Assembly: GCA_964344165.1 (NCBI GenBank)
Contig: CAYFMH010000079.1
Coordinates: forward strand, 1 to 7,868
Reading direction: 5' to 3'
DNA length: 7,868 bases
Origin: CAYFMH01 sp964344165
GTDB taxonomy: Bacteria > Patescibacteriota > Gracilibacteria > UBA4473
Shown: one piece after another, positions 1-5,460 of the stretch
Position numbering within the stretch: position 1 is the stretch's first letter
Layout of the letters: each line of letters begins with the position of its first letter
Notes under the pieces: generated by a model
Databases searched by the model: none
Told to the model about the DNA's origin: nothing
The model's input: the letters and a program-made list of their open reading frames with translations, nothing else
Position numbers and translations under genes: made by a program

Positions 1-1
1 T

Positions 2-56
2 TTCTCTGAAATCGCTTATTTATGCACTTAAATCGGATAGGTGTGAAAAATTACAA
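2..56 (+). repeat. 55-bp terminal inverted repeat, left copy
   Basis: These 55 bases are an exact reverse complement of 7814-7868 at the other end of the window. The match stops at base 57. A TTGACA box (66-71) begins ten bases inside the repeat, and the right copy has a TTGACA box nine bases inside. The repeat therefore sits just upstream of a -35-like box at both ends, with both boxes pointing inward. It could be a multicopy upstream element, the end of a mobile unit, or a repeat at which an assembler stopped. Confidence 0.9.
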
Positions 57-65
57 TTATCATAG

Positions 66-71
66 TTGACA
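66..71 (+). promoter_or_regulatory. Candidate -35 box (TTGACA) next to the left repeat
   Basis: A perfect TTGACA lies ten bases inside the left repeat. At 17-bp spacing the -10 position (89-94) reads TATTTG, a poor match. That position also falls inside the ORF starting at 83, so this promoter could not drive translation from that ATG. Either the box is not functional here or the ORF start is wrong. Confidence 0.35.
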
Positions 72-82
72 AAAAAAGCAAA

Positions 83-358
83 ATGCATTATTTGGGACAT
101 TTTTCACATGGAAATGCTCAACACCTTAAAAATACCATTAAAAACGCTGGTTTTAATAGAAAAAATGTGGAAGTATACGTTCTCCCCGGAGCAATGACCA
201 GTTTCGCTGTTTTTGGTGCTCTGTTAGATTTTCCAGAGAAATCAATTAAAGAAATAAATGTCGGAAATGGTTTAAAAGGGGTTGCTAGTTATAATGGGCA
301 AGTTTTTATTGCTCCTGAAAAATTGGATGGATGGAAAGAGTCTGGTATCGTCTATTAA
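83..358 (+). CDS. Hypothetical protein, 91 aa, possibly truncated at its 5' end
   Basis: I do not recognise this protein. It has an early His-containing stretch (LGHFSHGN, residues 4-11), a hydrophobic middle (VYVLPGAMTSFAVFGALL, about 31-48) that is too short and polar to be a clear membrane span, and an end rich in Gly, Lys and aromatic residues. The frame stays open upstream of the ATG to base 47, where a stop lies inside the 55-bp repeat. The upstream codons read as a plausible beta strand (ITIIIVDKK). The true protein may therefore begin earlier or have lost its 5' end at the repeat. No Shine-Dalgarno sequence precedes the ATG. The gene converges on the remnant at 367-642 with only eight bases between stops. 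The frame is believable but the start is uncertain. Confidence 0.5.
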   Translation: MHYLGHFSHGNAQHLKNTIKNAGFNRKNVEVYVLPGAMTSFAVFGALLDFPEKSIKEINVGNGLKGVASYNGQVFIAPEKLDGWKESGIVY

Positions 359-366
359 AAAAAATC

Positions 367-642
367 CTAAAAATACTGATCATAAATCTCCGGATACTTC
401 GCCTTGATCCGAGCTTTTACCAGATCATAGCTATCATCCACCGCATCGACCTTCGGCAGAAGTGTTGCCGCAAACCGCTCCTCCTTTTCCCGTTTCGCTT
501 GCTCCAGCTTTTCCAACGATTCTTTAAACTTAGCCGCCTTCTTTTTCAACGCATTAATAGAAGCCGCACTCAGAATTCCATGAATTTTTTGAGAGTGAAC
601 TTTTCCCCGGACAACAGGGGATGCCTGAAACTGAAATACTTA
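367..642 (-). pseudogene. 5'-truncated remnant of an unknown gene (C-terminal part)
   Basis: The minus strand is open from a stop at 640-642 down to the TAG at 367-369, about 90 codons. The product reads like a genuine C-terminus: a Lys/Glu-rich, probably helical or coiled-coil stretch (FKESLEKLEQAKREKEERF), then LLPKVDAVDDSYDLVKARIK and a final YPEIYDQYF. No ATG or GTG occurs in frame. The only conventional starts are a TTG at 549 with no ribosome binding site and a CTG at 573, and the codons before them still look coding (GKVHSQKIHGILSAAS). The segment looks visibly richer in G+C than the ORF before it. I read it as the 3' end of a larger gene left by a rearrangement. The family is not recognised. 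The overlapping plus-strand frame 331-678 is its shadow. Confidence 0.55.
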
Positions 643-711
643 CTGGGGAAGATTAATTTTAGGCCTTTTTATACTTAAATTCATAGCTTGTTTCGGTCCT
701 ACATTATTTCC

Positions 712-739
712 TTGACACCCACAACCTTTTTCATACAAT
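712..739 (+). promoter_or_regulatory. Sigma70-type promoter of the rplP unit
   Basis: TTGACA (712-717) and TACAAT (734-739) are separated by 16 bp, a near-consensus housekeeping promoter. Transcription should start near 746, leaving a leader of about 15 nt before the rplP ATG at 761. The promoter makes rplP the first gene of its transcript, although rplP is normally internal to the long S10 operon. Confidence 0.75.
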
Positions 740-760
740 CGGTCGGCTTTTTACTGAAAA

Positions 761-1177
761 ATGCTTGAACCAAAACGTACCAAACACCGAAAAATACATC
801 GATTGAGATCTCAAAACAAGGGGATCGCTACTCGAGGAACAACTATCGCTTATGGTGATATTGCTATGAAAGCAGTGACGGCAGGAGAAATTTCTGCCCG
901 ACAAATTGAGGCCGCTCGTCGAGCTATCTCTCGTGCGATCAAACGAGGAGGGAAAGTATGGATTCGAGTTTTCCCTGACAAAGTGATCACTGCAAAAGGA
1001 GCAGAAGTACCAATGGGATCAGGAAAAGGGGCTCCAGATCGATGGGTTGCTCAGGTAAAACCAGGAAAAATTATTTTTGAAATGTCTGGAGCAGAAATGC
1101 CACTCATGCGAAAAGCCCTCAAGCTTGCCAGCTACAAGCTCTGTGTAAAATGTAAAATCGTTTCTCACGAGATCTAG
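761..1177 (+). CDS. rplP: 50S ribosomal protein L16
   Basis: L16 binds 23S rRNA near the A site and the base of the central protuberance of the large subunit. The 138-aa product is full length for the family. It opens with MLEPKRTKHRK (family MLxPKRTKxRK), continues with KGIATRGTTIAYGDIAMKAV (residues 20-39) and the family segment AARRAISRAIKRGGKVWIRVFPDK (about 51-74), and has GSGKGAPDRWVAQVKPG at about 87-103. The C-terminal LRKALKLASYKL-type helix is present (MRKALKLASYKL). No Shine-Dalgarno sequence precedes the ATG, which lies about 15 nt after the predicted transcription start. The usual upstream neighbour rpsC is absent; a promoter and an unrelated remnant lie there instead. A 112-bp low-complexity spacer separates it from rpmC. 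Confidence 0.96.
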   Translation: MLEPKRTKHRKIHRLRSQNKGIATRGTTIAYGDIAMKAVTAGEISARQIEAARRAISRAIKRGGKVWIRVFPDKVITAKGAEVPMGSGKGAPDRWVAQVKPGKIIFEMSGAEMPLMRKALKLASYKLCVKCKIVSHEI

Positions 1178-1289
1178 GAATTTTAGATTGCAGATTTCAG
1201 AATGTAGATTTTAAATTAAAAAAAGTTTAGAAATTAAAAATTAAGATTTATTTAAAAATTTGAGCTTAAAAATTAAAAATTTTCTCTCA
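1178..1289. repeat. AT-rich low-complexity spacer
   Basis: The gap between rplP and rpmC consists of loosely repeated AT-rich words such as TTTTAGATTGCAGATTTCAG, TAGATTTTAAATTAAAAA and AGAAATTAAAAATTAAG. The last part (AAAATTAAAAATTTTC) reaches the rpmC start. Similar words recur at 6762-6791. No stable hairpin or promoter was convincing. It is an unusually long gap inside a ribosomal operon whose next two junctions overlap by four bases. Confidence 0.55.
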
Positions 1290-1496
1290 ATGAAAGTACA
1301 AGAACTCCGGCAACTCACGCCAAAAAAACTCTGGGAACTACTCAAAAAAACCAGAAGAGAGTTGGCCGTAACCAAATTTCAGTCAAAAACAGGGCGAGAA
1401 AAAAACAGCTCAAACATCAAGAAACAAAAGAAAACTATTTCTCGAGTTTTAACTATCTTAAAAGAAAAAACACTTCTTAACTCCACTGAAAAATGA
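1290..1496 (+). CDS. rpmC: 50S ribosomal protein L29
   Basis: L29 sits at the polypeptide exit tunnel of the large subunit, near where trigger factor and SRP dock. From the ATG at 1290 the product is 68 aa, normal for L29. It shows the family pattern: MKVQELRQLTPKKLWELLKKTRRELAVTKFQ in the first helix, then the basic second helix with KKQKKTISRVLTILKEK. The frame extends back to a TTG at 1260, but that adds ten residues encoded by the AT-rich spacer, so the internal ATG is preferred. The TGA stop overlaps the rpsQ start (ATGA, 1493-1496), which suggests translational coupling. No Shine-Dalgarno sequence is visible. Confidence 0.93.
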   Translation: MKVQELRQLTPKKLWELLKKTRRELAVTKFQSKTGREKNSSNIKKQKKTISRVLTILKEKTLLNSTEK

Positions 1497-1723
1497 TTAC
1501 CAAAAAGGGAACTGTCACAAAAATCTCCGGAGCTAAAACTATCAAAGTAGAGGTAAACGAATACCGAGCACACCCGAAATACAAAAAAAGGTTTCGAGTG
1601 ACCAAAAACTTCCTCGCTCATGATGAAAAAGAAACCGCAAAAGTCGGAGATGAGGTGGTAATCGAACAACACAGACCTATTTCTAAGAAAAAGTGTTGGA
1701 TTTTAACGAGCAAGACAAAATGA
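1493..1723 (+). CDS. rpsQ: 30S ribosomal protein S17
   Basis: S17 is a primary 16S rRNA-binding protein (OB fold) needed early in small-subunit assembly. The 76-aa product has the expected order: GTVTKISGAKTIKVEV (about 6-21), HPKYKKRFRVTKNFLAHDE (about 27-45, the family YxKxxxxxKxxxAHDE region), VGDEVVIEQHRPISKKKCWIL (51-71; family GDxVxIxExRPxSKxKxWxL). It overlaps rpmC by four bases at its start and rplN by four bases (ATGA, 1720-1723) at its end. This order is the standard S10-operon order. Confidence 0.95.
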   Translation: MITKKGTVTKISGAKTIKVEVNEYRAHPKYKKRFRVTKNFLAHDEKETAKVGDEVVIEQHRPISKKKCWILTSKTK

Positions 1724-2088
1724 TCCAAATGCAATCACGGCTACGAGTAGCAGATAATACTGGAGCAAAAATCGTTCAGTGTGTCAAAGTTTTGGGTGGA
1801 TCAAAACGTCGATATGCCGGGATCGGAGATGTGATTGTCGTAAGTGTCAAAACCGCCGCTCCAAAAGGGGTGGTAAAAAAGAAATCTGTAGAAAGAGCCG
1901 TCATCGTTCGACAAAGAAATACAATCTCTCGACCGGATGGATCTGGCCTACGGTTTGATGAAAACGCGGTCGTGATCATAAATGCAGAAAACCAACCAAA
2001 AGGGACTCGTGTGTTTGGGCCGATCGCTCGAGAACTGAGAGGGAAAGGGTTTCAAAAGATTATTTCGTTGGCACCAGAAGTATTATAA
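1720..2088 (+). CDS. rplN: 50S ribosomal protein L14, intact copy
   Basis: L14 binds 23S rRNA and forms part of the subunit interface and the docking site of the silencing factor RsfS. From the ATG at 1720 the product is 122 aa, the usual L14 length. It starts MIQMQSRLRVADNTGAK and has VLGGSKRRYAGIGDVIVVSVK (about 24-44), VVKKKSVERAVIVR (51-64), GLRFDENAVVIIN (76-88), GTRVFGPIARELR (95-107) and the invariant end SLAPEVL. A frame extension back to 1693 lies inside rpsQ and is rejected because the start overlaps the rpsQ stop as ATGA. The expected next gene, rplX, is missing. A second, partial rplN lies 0.9 kb downstream (2996-3133) with the same final residues. Confidence 0.97.
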   Translation: MIQMQSRLRVADNTGAKIVQCVKVLGGSKRRYAGIGDVIVVSVKTAAPKGVVKKKSVERAVIVRQRNTISRPDGSGLRFDENAVVIINAENQPKGTRVFGPIARELRGKGFQKIISLAPEVL

Positions 2089-2102
2089 GAAAAAATTAAA
2101 AC

Positions 2103-2122
2103 AAAAAGATATCTTCTTTTTT
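2103..2122 (+). terminator. Possible weak intrinsic terminator after rplN
   Basis: AAAAAGA (2103-2109) can pair with TCTTTTT (2115-2121) around a five-base loop, and the 3' arm itself supplies a U-run. The stem has only one G-C pair, so it would be weak. Its position fits the end of the ribosomal transcript. Confidence 0.3.
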
Positions 2123-2139
2123 AAATAGGAGGGGGTTTT

Positions 2140-2145
2140 TATAAT
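2140..2145 (+). promoter_or_regulatory. Consensus -10 box before the 285-aa ORF
   Basis: A perfect TATAAT lies 17 bp before the ATG at 2163. The -35 position for a 17-bp spacer (2117-2122) is a T-run, a poor match. The spacer contains GGAGGGGG (2128-2135), which resembles a Shine-Dalgarno sequence but is about 28 bases from the ATG and serves no start I can find. Confidence 0.4.
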
Positions 2146-2162
2146 TTTTTAACCATATTTAA

Positions 2163-3020
2163 ATGGGATTAGATGATTATCCAGACGGGCAGGAAGAAAA
2201 ACATAAGCTTTCTTCGCTTGAGGCTTCATTTGCTAGCAGTCTGCACCAACTTGGTGCAAATGGTTTTAGGGATTGGCTTTTGCATAGTTTTGGGGGAGAG
2301 ACTCCTGAACATAAAGTAGGCCATTTCCATCTTGATGAACCGGCATATTCTTATGGTTGCGTTGATGGTTTCACAGCTTGTGCTCAAGGAATTAAAACAT
2401 GGAGTCAGGAAAATGAAAATGATGTTTTTGTTATGGCACAACAGGGGGCTGGAGATGCATTAGGTCACTTTGATCCGGGAGTTGGTACATATTACGGTTT
2501 GTACGAGATAGGAAGCACAGCAATGGCACTCGAATGTTATGATCACGTTCCGCGATTACAGGTTATTTTAAACCAGTGGATCTCAGCAGATGGCATTCAT
2601 AAACCTTTGATAGAAGGAAATGACATATTATGCTTAAGAGAAACACTTGAATCAGTTTTTTGTTTATTACATAAGATAAAATCTCAAGGGAATTTGTCTG
2701 TCGAACGGTTGAGAGATTTTCAGACAATGTGTCGCTGGGCAGATGAAGTCATGGTCAACGTACATGATACTGCAATCGAACCAGCTTTTGCTCCGCTACA
2801 TGTGTTGGCACGCTTGGATGTTCATTATTTCATGAGTGATCCACGAGTATCTATTGCTCGTGCCGATTTTTTGAAACAGCGACTTGCTGGTGTACATCTA
2901 CGTGATGGGGTCATGTTTCCTGGGTTTTATACCGCAGCGGCAAGTAATGAGAAGAAATACCCATTTAATTTTGATATGCAGGAGGTTCTCATTGAAAATT
3001 TGATAGAAACACCGTCGTGA
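2163..3020 (+). CDS. Unknown protein, 285 aa, end fused into an rplN remnant
   Basis: I cannot assign a family. The protein is soluble in appearance, with no signal peptide or membrane span, and is rich in His, Asp and aromatic residues. Notable stretches are VGHFHLDEPAYSYGCVDG (about 52-69), FVMAQQGAGDALGHFDPGVGTYYGLYEIG (about 89-117), and CRWADEVMVNVHDTAIEPAFAPLHVLARLDVHYF (about 190-223). Spaced His/Asp/Glu residues could bind a metal, but no known motif fits. It shows no homing-endonuclease, transposase or tyrosine/serine-recombinase signature. An in-frame TAA directly precedes the ATG, so this start or a later one is right. The last six codons (LIETPS) and the stop lie in DNA homologous to rplN in another frame, so the native C-terminus has probably been cut off. 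The gene lies between the intact rplN and a partial second rplN 3' end. Confidence 0.7.
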   Translation: MGLDDYPDGQEEKHKLSSLEASFASSLHQLGANGFRDWLLHSFGGETPEHKVGHFHLDEPAYSYGCVDGFTACAQGIKTWSQENENDVFVMAQQGAGDALGHFDPGVGTYYGLYEIGSTAMALECYDHVPRLQVILNQWISADGIHKPLIEGNDILCLRETLESVFCLLHKIKSQGNLSVERLRDFQTMCRWADEVMVNVHDTAIEPAFAPLHVLARLDVHYFMSDPRVSIARADFLKQRLAGVHLRDGVMFPGFYTAAASNEKKYPFNFDMQEVLIENLIETPS

Positions 3021-3133
3021 TCATAAATGCTGAAAACCAACCAAAAGGAACTCGTGTCTTCGGACCAATTGCTCGTGAACTGAGAGGAAAAGGATTTCAA
3101 AAGATTATTTCGCTCGCTCCTGAGGTTTTGTAG
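2996..3133 (+). pseudogene. rplN: Partial second rplN (L14 C-terminal ~45 residues)
   Basis: In the frame ending at the TAG 3131-3133 the sequence reads KFDRNTVVIIN and then the same residues as the intact L14 to SLAPEVL. It corresponds to L14 residues 78-122. From the Val codon at 3014 to the stop there are 40 codons. All 39 amino acids are identical to rplN at 1969-2088, yet 18 nucleotides differ, all synonymous, including the stop (TAA versus TAG). Just upstream, residues RFDENA have become KFDRNT. The frame has a TGA at 2993-2995 and no start, so it cannot make L14 alone. The silent-only divergence shows it came recently from a functional rplN of another lineage or copy. No rplX follows; the next gene is on the opposite strand. 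Confidence 0.92.
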
Positions 3134-3161
3134 CAGTAATAGAGGTGGGAAATCGTAAAAT

Positions 3162-3761
3162 TTAGGCAGCAATCCCGGCTATTTCGCGTAATTTTTGGTA
3201 TTCATTTTCTCCTATTGCAGCTTTTATAACCTCTGCAGTATACTTCCTGAGATGAGCTTGTGCTTTCCCTTTTTCTAATAACCCCCCAACAATATTTATT
3301 CTGAATTTTAAAACTGGATCAAATGCTACTTGTAAACCAAGAGATTTCTGAGTTATTTCATAAATTAACCCCGTGACACCATTTTCTGGCTCTCCTGCTG
3401 CATATATTCGTATTGGTGACAAACTATGTCGAGTTTCTCCTTCTTCTACATAATGTATATCACTTAATTCCAAATGTTTTGCAGCACTTGCTATATTTTC
3501 CATAAAAAAAATATCTGTTTCTGCAATATCTGAAGAATCCTTCTTGTATTTCCTAATTATACCTTCTACTGATCTTTCTAAATCTGCTTTATCTCTAAAT
3601 AGGGATAATGAGTTTTCCCATTCTTTAGTAAATATAGCCACACCATCTACTATTTCTTGTGCTATTCTCGCTGATTCTTCAAGCGTTGGATCATCTTCAT
3701 AGCATTGAGCCACCAGATTTTCTGCAGCCTCTCGACCTGTTAATTGTTTTTCGGTTTCCAT
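3162..3761 (-). CDS. Hypothetical protein, 199 aa
   Basis: The family is not recognised. The protein has an acidic, helical N-terminal half (TGREAAENLVAQCYEDD; LERSVEGIIRKYKKDSSD) and a C-terminal half alternating strand-like segments (HSLSPIRIYAAGEP, GLIYEITQKSLGLQVAFDPVLKFRINIVGGLL) with a final Ala/Lys-rich helix. It has no signal peptide or membrane span. The ATG at 3761 is chosen over a TTG one codon earlier. A near-consensus promoter lies 34 bp upstream, and no Shine-Dalgarno sequence is seen. It converges on the rplN remnant, leaving 28 bp between stops. It resembles the orphans at 4705 and 7286 in size, acidity and promoter style, but I see no sequence similarity among them. Confidence 0.7.
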   Translation of the reverse strand: METEKQLTGREAAENLVAQCYEDDPTLEESARIAQEIVDGVAIFTKEWENSLSLFRDKADLERSVEGIIRKYKKDSSDIAETDIFFMENIASAAKHLELSDIHYVEEGETRHSLSPIRIYAAGEPENGVTGLIYEITQKSLGLQVAFDPVLKFRINIVGGLLEKGKAQAHLRKYTAEVIKAAIGENEYQKLREIAGIAA

Positions 3762-3794
3762 CAAATTAAAATTAAAAAAGAATAATTCAAAGCC

Positions 3795-3822
3795 ATTGTA
3801 TGTAAAAAATATTTTTTGTCAA
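3795..3822 (-). promoter_or_regulatory. Sigma70-type promoter of the 199-aa ORF
   Basis: On the minus strand TTGACA (3822-3817) and TACAAT (3800-3795) are separated by 16 bp of A/T-rich sequence. The ATG lies 33 bases beyond the -10 box. The region just upstream holds two tandem near-identical words, TTTTTAAAAAGTAAA and TTTTTAAAAGTAAA (3826-3854). Confidence 0.65.
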
Positions 3823-3888
3823 GTTTTTTTAAAAAGTAAATTTTTAAAAGTAAATAAAAATACTCCAGTTCTTGGAATTTCACACCTT

Positions 3889-4662
3889 TTAAATCTCAAT
3901 TTCTAACATCACCGGACAATGATCCGAGCCCATCTGATTATTCAGATATTCGATCTTTTTGACGTGTGAAAACAACGCCTCATCCACAAAAAAATAATCA
4001 ATCCGCCAGCCGATATTTCGATCGCGAGCTCGCGTAATCACATGCCACCAGGAGTAGATCACTTTTTCTGGGTATGTTTTTCGGAAGACATCCACCCATT
4101 TGTCTTTAATTACTTTGCTTACCCAAGCTCGCTCTTCGGGAAGGAATCCAATTGATTCTTCGTTTTCTTTTGGCCGGGCGAGATCAATCTCCTCATGAGC
4201 ACAGTTCACATCTCCAGCCCAGATCACTTTTTTCCCAGAGGCACGCAGATCGTTTACATAACCCAAAAACTGTTCATAAAAATCCAACTTCCCGAGCCAG
4301 GCCTCTGGTGACTTCCCGCCGTTTGGAAAATACACTCCAAAGATAATGGTGTCCCCAAAAGAAATTCCAGAAATTCGGCCTTCATTATCGTCAAAATTTG
4401 GCATCCCAGAGCAAAATTCAATTTCTTTGGATAAATCATTTTTCACCCAAATCGCTGTCCCGGCATACCCAGGCTTTTCGGCAGAATGATAAAACTGGAT
4501 ATATTCCGGGTGTTCAACGAGAAACTTGGAGAGTTGTTCTTGCTTTGCCTTTGTTTCTTGAATCAAAAAAACATCCGGATCGTAAGTCTCCAAAAAATGG
4601 TGGAGTTCTTTTTTCCGTTCCACGGCTCGGATTCCGTTTACGTTCCAGGCAATGATTTTCAT
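3889..4662 (-). CDS. xth: Exodeoxyribonuclease III (AP endonuclease family)
   Basis: This enzyme cleaves DNA 5' to abasic sites and removes 3' blocking groups in base-excision repair, and usually has 3'-5' exonuclease activity. The 257-aa product spans the whole endonuclease/exonuclease/phosphatase fold. Visible motifs are WNVNGIRA (6-13, Asn7), LIQETKAK (33-40, metal ligand Glu36), GYAGTAI (65-71), GVYFPNGG (109-116, catalytic Tyr111), AGDVNCAHEEID (149-160, Asp151 and Asn153), NIGWRIDYFF (216-225) and SDHCPV (246-251, Asp247/His248). No key residue is missing. The start has GGAG eight to eleven bases upstream, the only clear Shine-Dalgarno sequence in the window. It lies 42 bp after the 214-aa ORF on the same strand, so the two are probably co-transcribed. 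It belongs to the ExoA/XthA group. Confidence 0.95.
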   Translation of the reverse strand: MKIIAWNVNGIRAVERKKELHHFLETYDPDVFLIQETKAKQEQLSKFLVEHPEYIQFYHSAEKPGYAGTAIWVKNDLSKEIEFCSGMPNFDDNEGRISGISFGDTIIFGVYFPNGGKSPEAWLGKLDFYEQFLGYVNDLRASGKKVIWAGDVNCAHEEIDLARPKENEESIGFLPEERAWVSKVIKDKWVDVFRKTYPEKVIYSWWHVITRARDRNIGWRIDYFFVDEALFSHVKKIEYLNNQMGSDHCPVMLEIEI

Positions 4663-4704
4663 AGCCTCTCCATGGTAGCAAAAAATAACAGAATGAAAAT
4701 TCCA

Positions 4705-5349
4705 TTATTGATCGGAGCAACTAAAAAGCATTTCTCCTGTTTGTTTGTCTTTGATAGCGTGGACCCCTAGATCAGTAAGTAGTTCTCTAAGTTTTTCACT
4801 CTCCCCAAATACGTCTTTTAGTTTTGCTCGCTCTTTTGAAGGAATTTGGTCTAAATCCCTCAAGGATATTTCTGAGATCCCTGTTTCTGGGCTGGGCACT
4901 TCTTCTGGCAGCCACATTCTATTAAACATTCCATTTACCCCCTCATAATCAGGAATATGAAACTCAAGTTCTTGTACACAATAATAAATATCTTGCCATA
5001 CTCGTCTTCTAGTCAGTCCTTCGCTCTCTGAAACTCTTTCTTTAATTAAAGATAATTCATTGACAAAAGCTCGAAGAAAATAGTGTTCTCTTTCTCTTAA
5101 AAGTTTTTCAAGCCAAGCAAGAGTATCTTCAGTTCTTTCATTGGTCCTATTGGTTTCTTTTGCCTCCTTTAAAACAGTACCTATTCTTAGTTGAAAAATA
5201 CGAACTAAACCCAAATTTTCTCCTTCTAATCCACTTTTTTCTACAACGTTTTCTAGATCACTCAAAAGCCTCTCAACTCGAGAATGTCCTGCTCCAACAT
5301 TTTCCTCACCTTCAAATTCAACTGCATCTCGATCTACTAATGCATCCAT
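4705..5349 (-). CDS. Hypothetical protein, 214 aa, upstream of xth
   Basis: The family is not recognised. The protein is acidic and mostly helical, with several stretches of coiled-coil character: HSRVERLLSDLENVVEKSG (about 22-40), RTEDTLAWLEKLLREREHYF (about 72-91) and LIKERVSESEGLTRRRVWQD (about 100-119). A C-terminal region runs ISLRDLDQIPSKERAKLKDVF to LLTDLGVHAIKDKQTGEMLF. There is no signal peptide or membrane span. The ATG at 5349 has a promoter about 30 bp upstream but no Shine-Dalgarno sequence. It probably forms a two-gene transcript with xth, but proximity alone is weak evidence for a repair role. Confidence 0.7.
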   Translation of the reverse strand: MDALVDRDAVEFEGEENVGAGHSRVERLLSDLENVVEKSGLEGENLGLVRIFQLRIGTVLKEAKETNRTNERTEDTLAWLEKLLREREHYFLRAFVNELSLIKERVSESEGLTRRRVWQDIYYCVQELEFHIPDYEGVNGMFNRMWLPEEVPSPETGISEISLRDLDQIPSKERAKLKDVFGESEKLRELLTDLGVHAIKDKQTGEMLFSCSDQ

Positions 5350-5379
5350 TTTTAATTTATTAAAAAATATGACGTAAGA

Positions 5380-5407
5380 ATTATCATGGCTTACAAAAAA
5401 TTGTCAA
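5380..5407 (-). promoter_or_regulatory. Sigma70-type promoter of the 214-aa ORF and xth
   Basis: On the minus strand TTGACA (5407-5402) and GATAAT (5385-5380) are separated by 16 bp. The ATG at 5349 lies 30 bases beyond the -10 box. The 111-bp gap 5350-5460 is a divergent promoter region shared with dus. Confidence 0.6.
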
Positions 5408-5444
5408 AAAAAAACTAACAAATCTTTCTTTTTTTACTTGTTTT

Positions 5445-5450
5445 TATACA
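5445..5450 (+). promoter_or_regulatory. Possible -10 box of dus
   Basis: TATACA ends ten bases before the dus ATG. No good -35 is found at 16-18 bp spacing; the region is T-rich. If used, transcription would start almost at the ATG, giving a leaderless mRNA. Confidence 0.3.
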
Positions 5451-5460
5451 TTTCACCCGT

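Noticed and set aside
331..678. Plus-strand 115-codon frame
   Set aside because: It is antisense to the more protein-like minus-strand remnant and has a Leu/Arg/Phe-skewed composition typical of a shadow frame.
1260..1289. Extended rpmC start at the TTG 1260
   Set aside because: The extra ten residues are encoded by low-complexity spacer. The ATG at 1290 gives the usual L29 N-terminus and length.
1494..1496. UGA reassigned to glycine (code 25)
   Set aside because: rpmC, rpsQ, dus and the acetyltransferase all end at TGA at the expected length, two of them in ATGA overlaps.
1379..1672. Minus-strand frame opposite rpmC and rpsQ
   Set aside because: Phe/Ser/Cys-rich shadow of two well-recognised ribosomal genes.
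1693..1719. Extended rplN start inside rpsQ
   Set aside because: The canonical MIQ start at 1720 overlaps the rpsQ stop as ATGA and gives the standard 122 residues.
1969..1985. A 17-base identical core (GTCGTGATCATAAATGC) shared by both rplN ends as an att-type crossover site
   Set aside because: Homology continues upstream of this core with differences (RFDENA versus KFDRNT), so the junction is not at the core. No recombinase is present. The core is better explained as conserved codons.
2163..3020. The 285-aa ORF as a homing endonuclease, intein or intron-encoded protein in rplN
   Set aside because: The upstream rplN is complete with its own stop, and the ORF shows no LAGLIDADG, GIY-YIG, HNH or splicing motifs.
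3873..3888. TTTCACACCT word after xth, also present in the 55-bp repeat, as a third repeat copy
   Set aside because: Only ten bases match and the flanks differ, so chance is a sufficient explanation.
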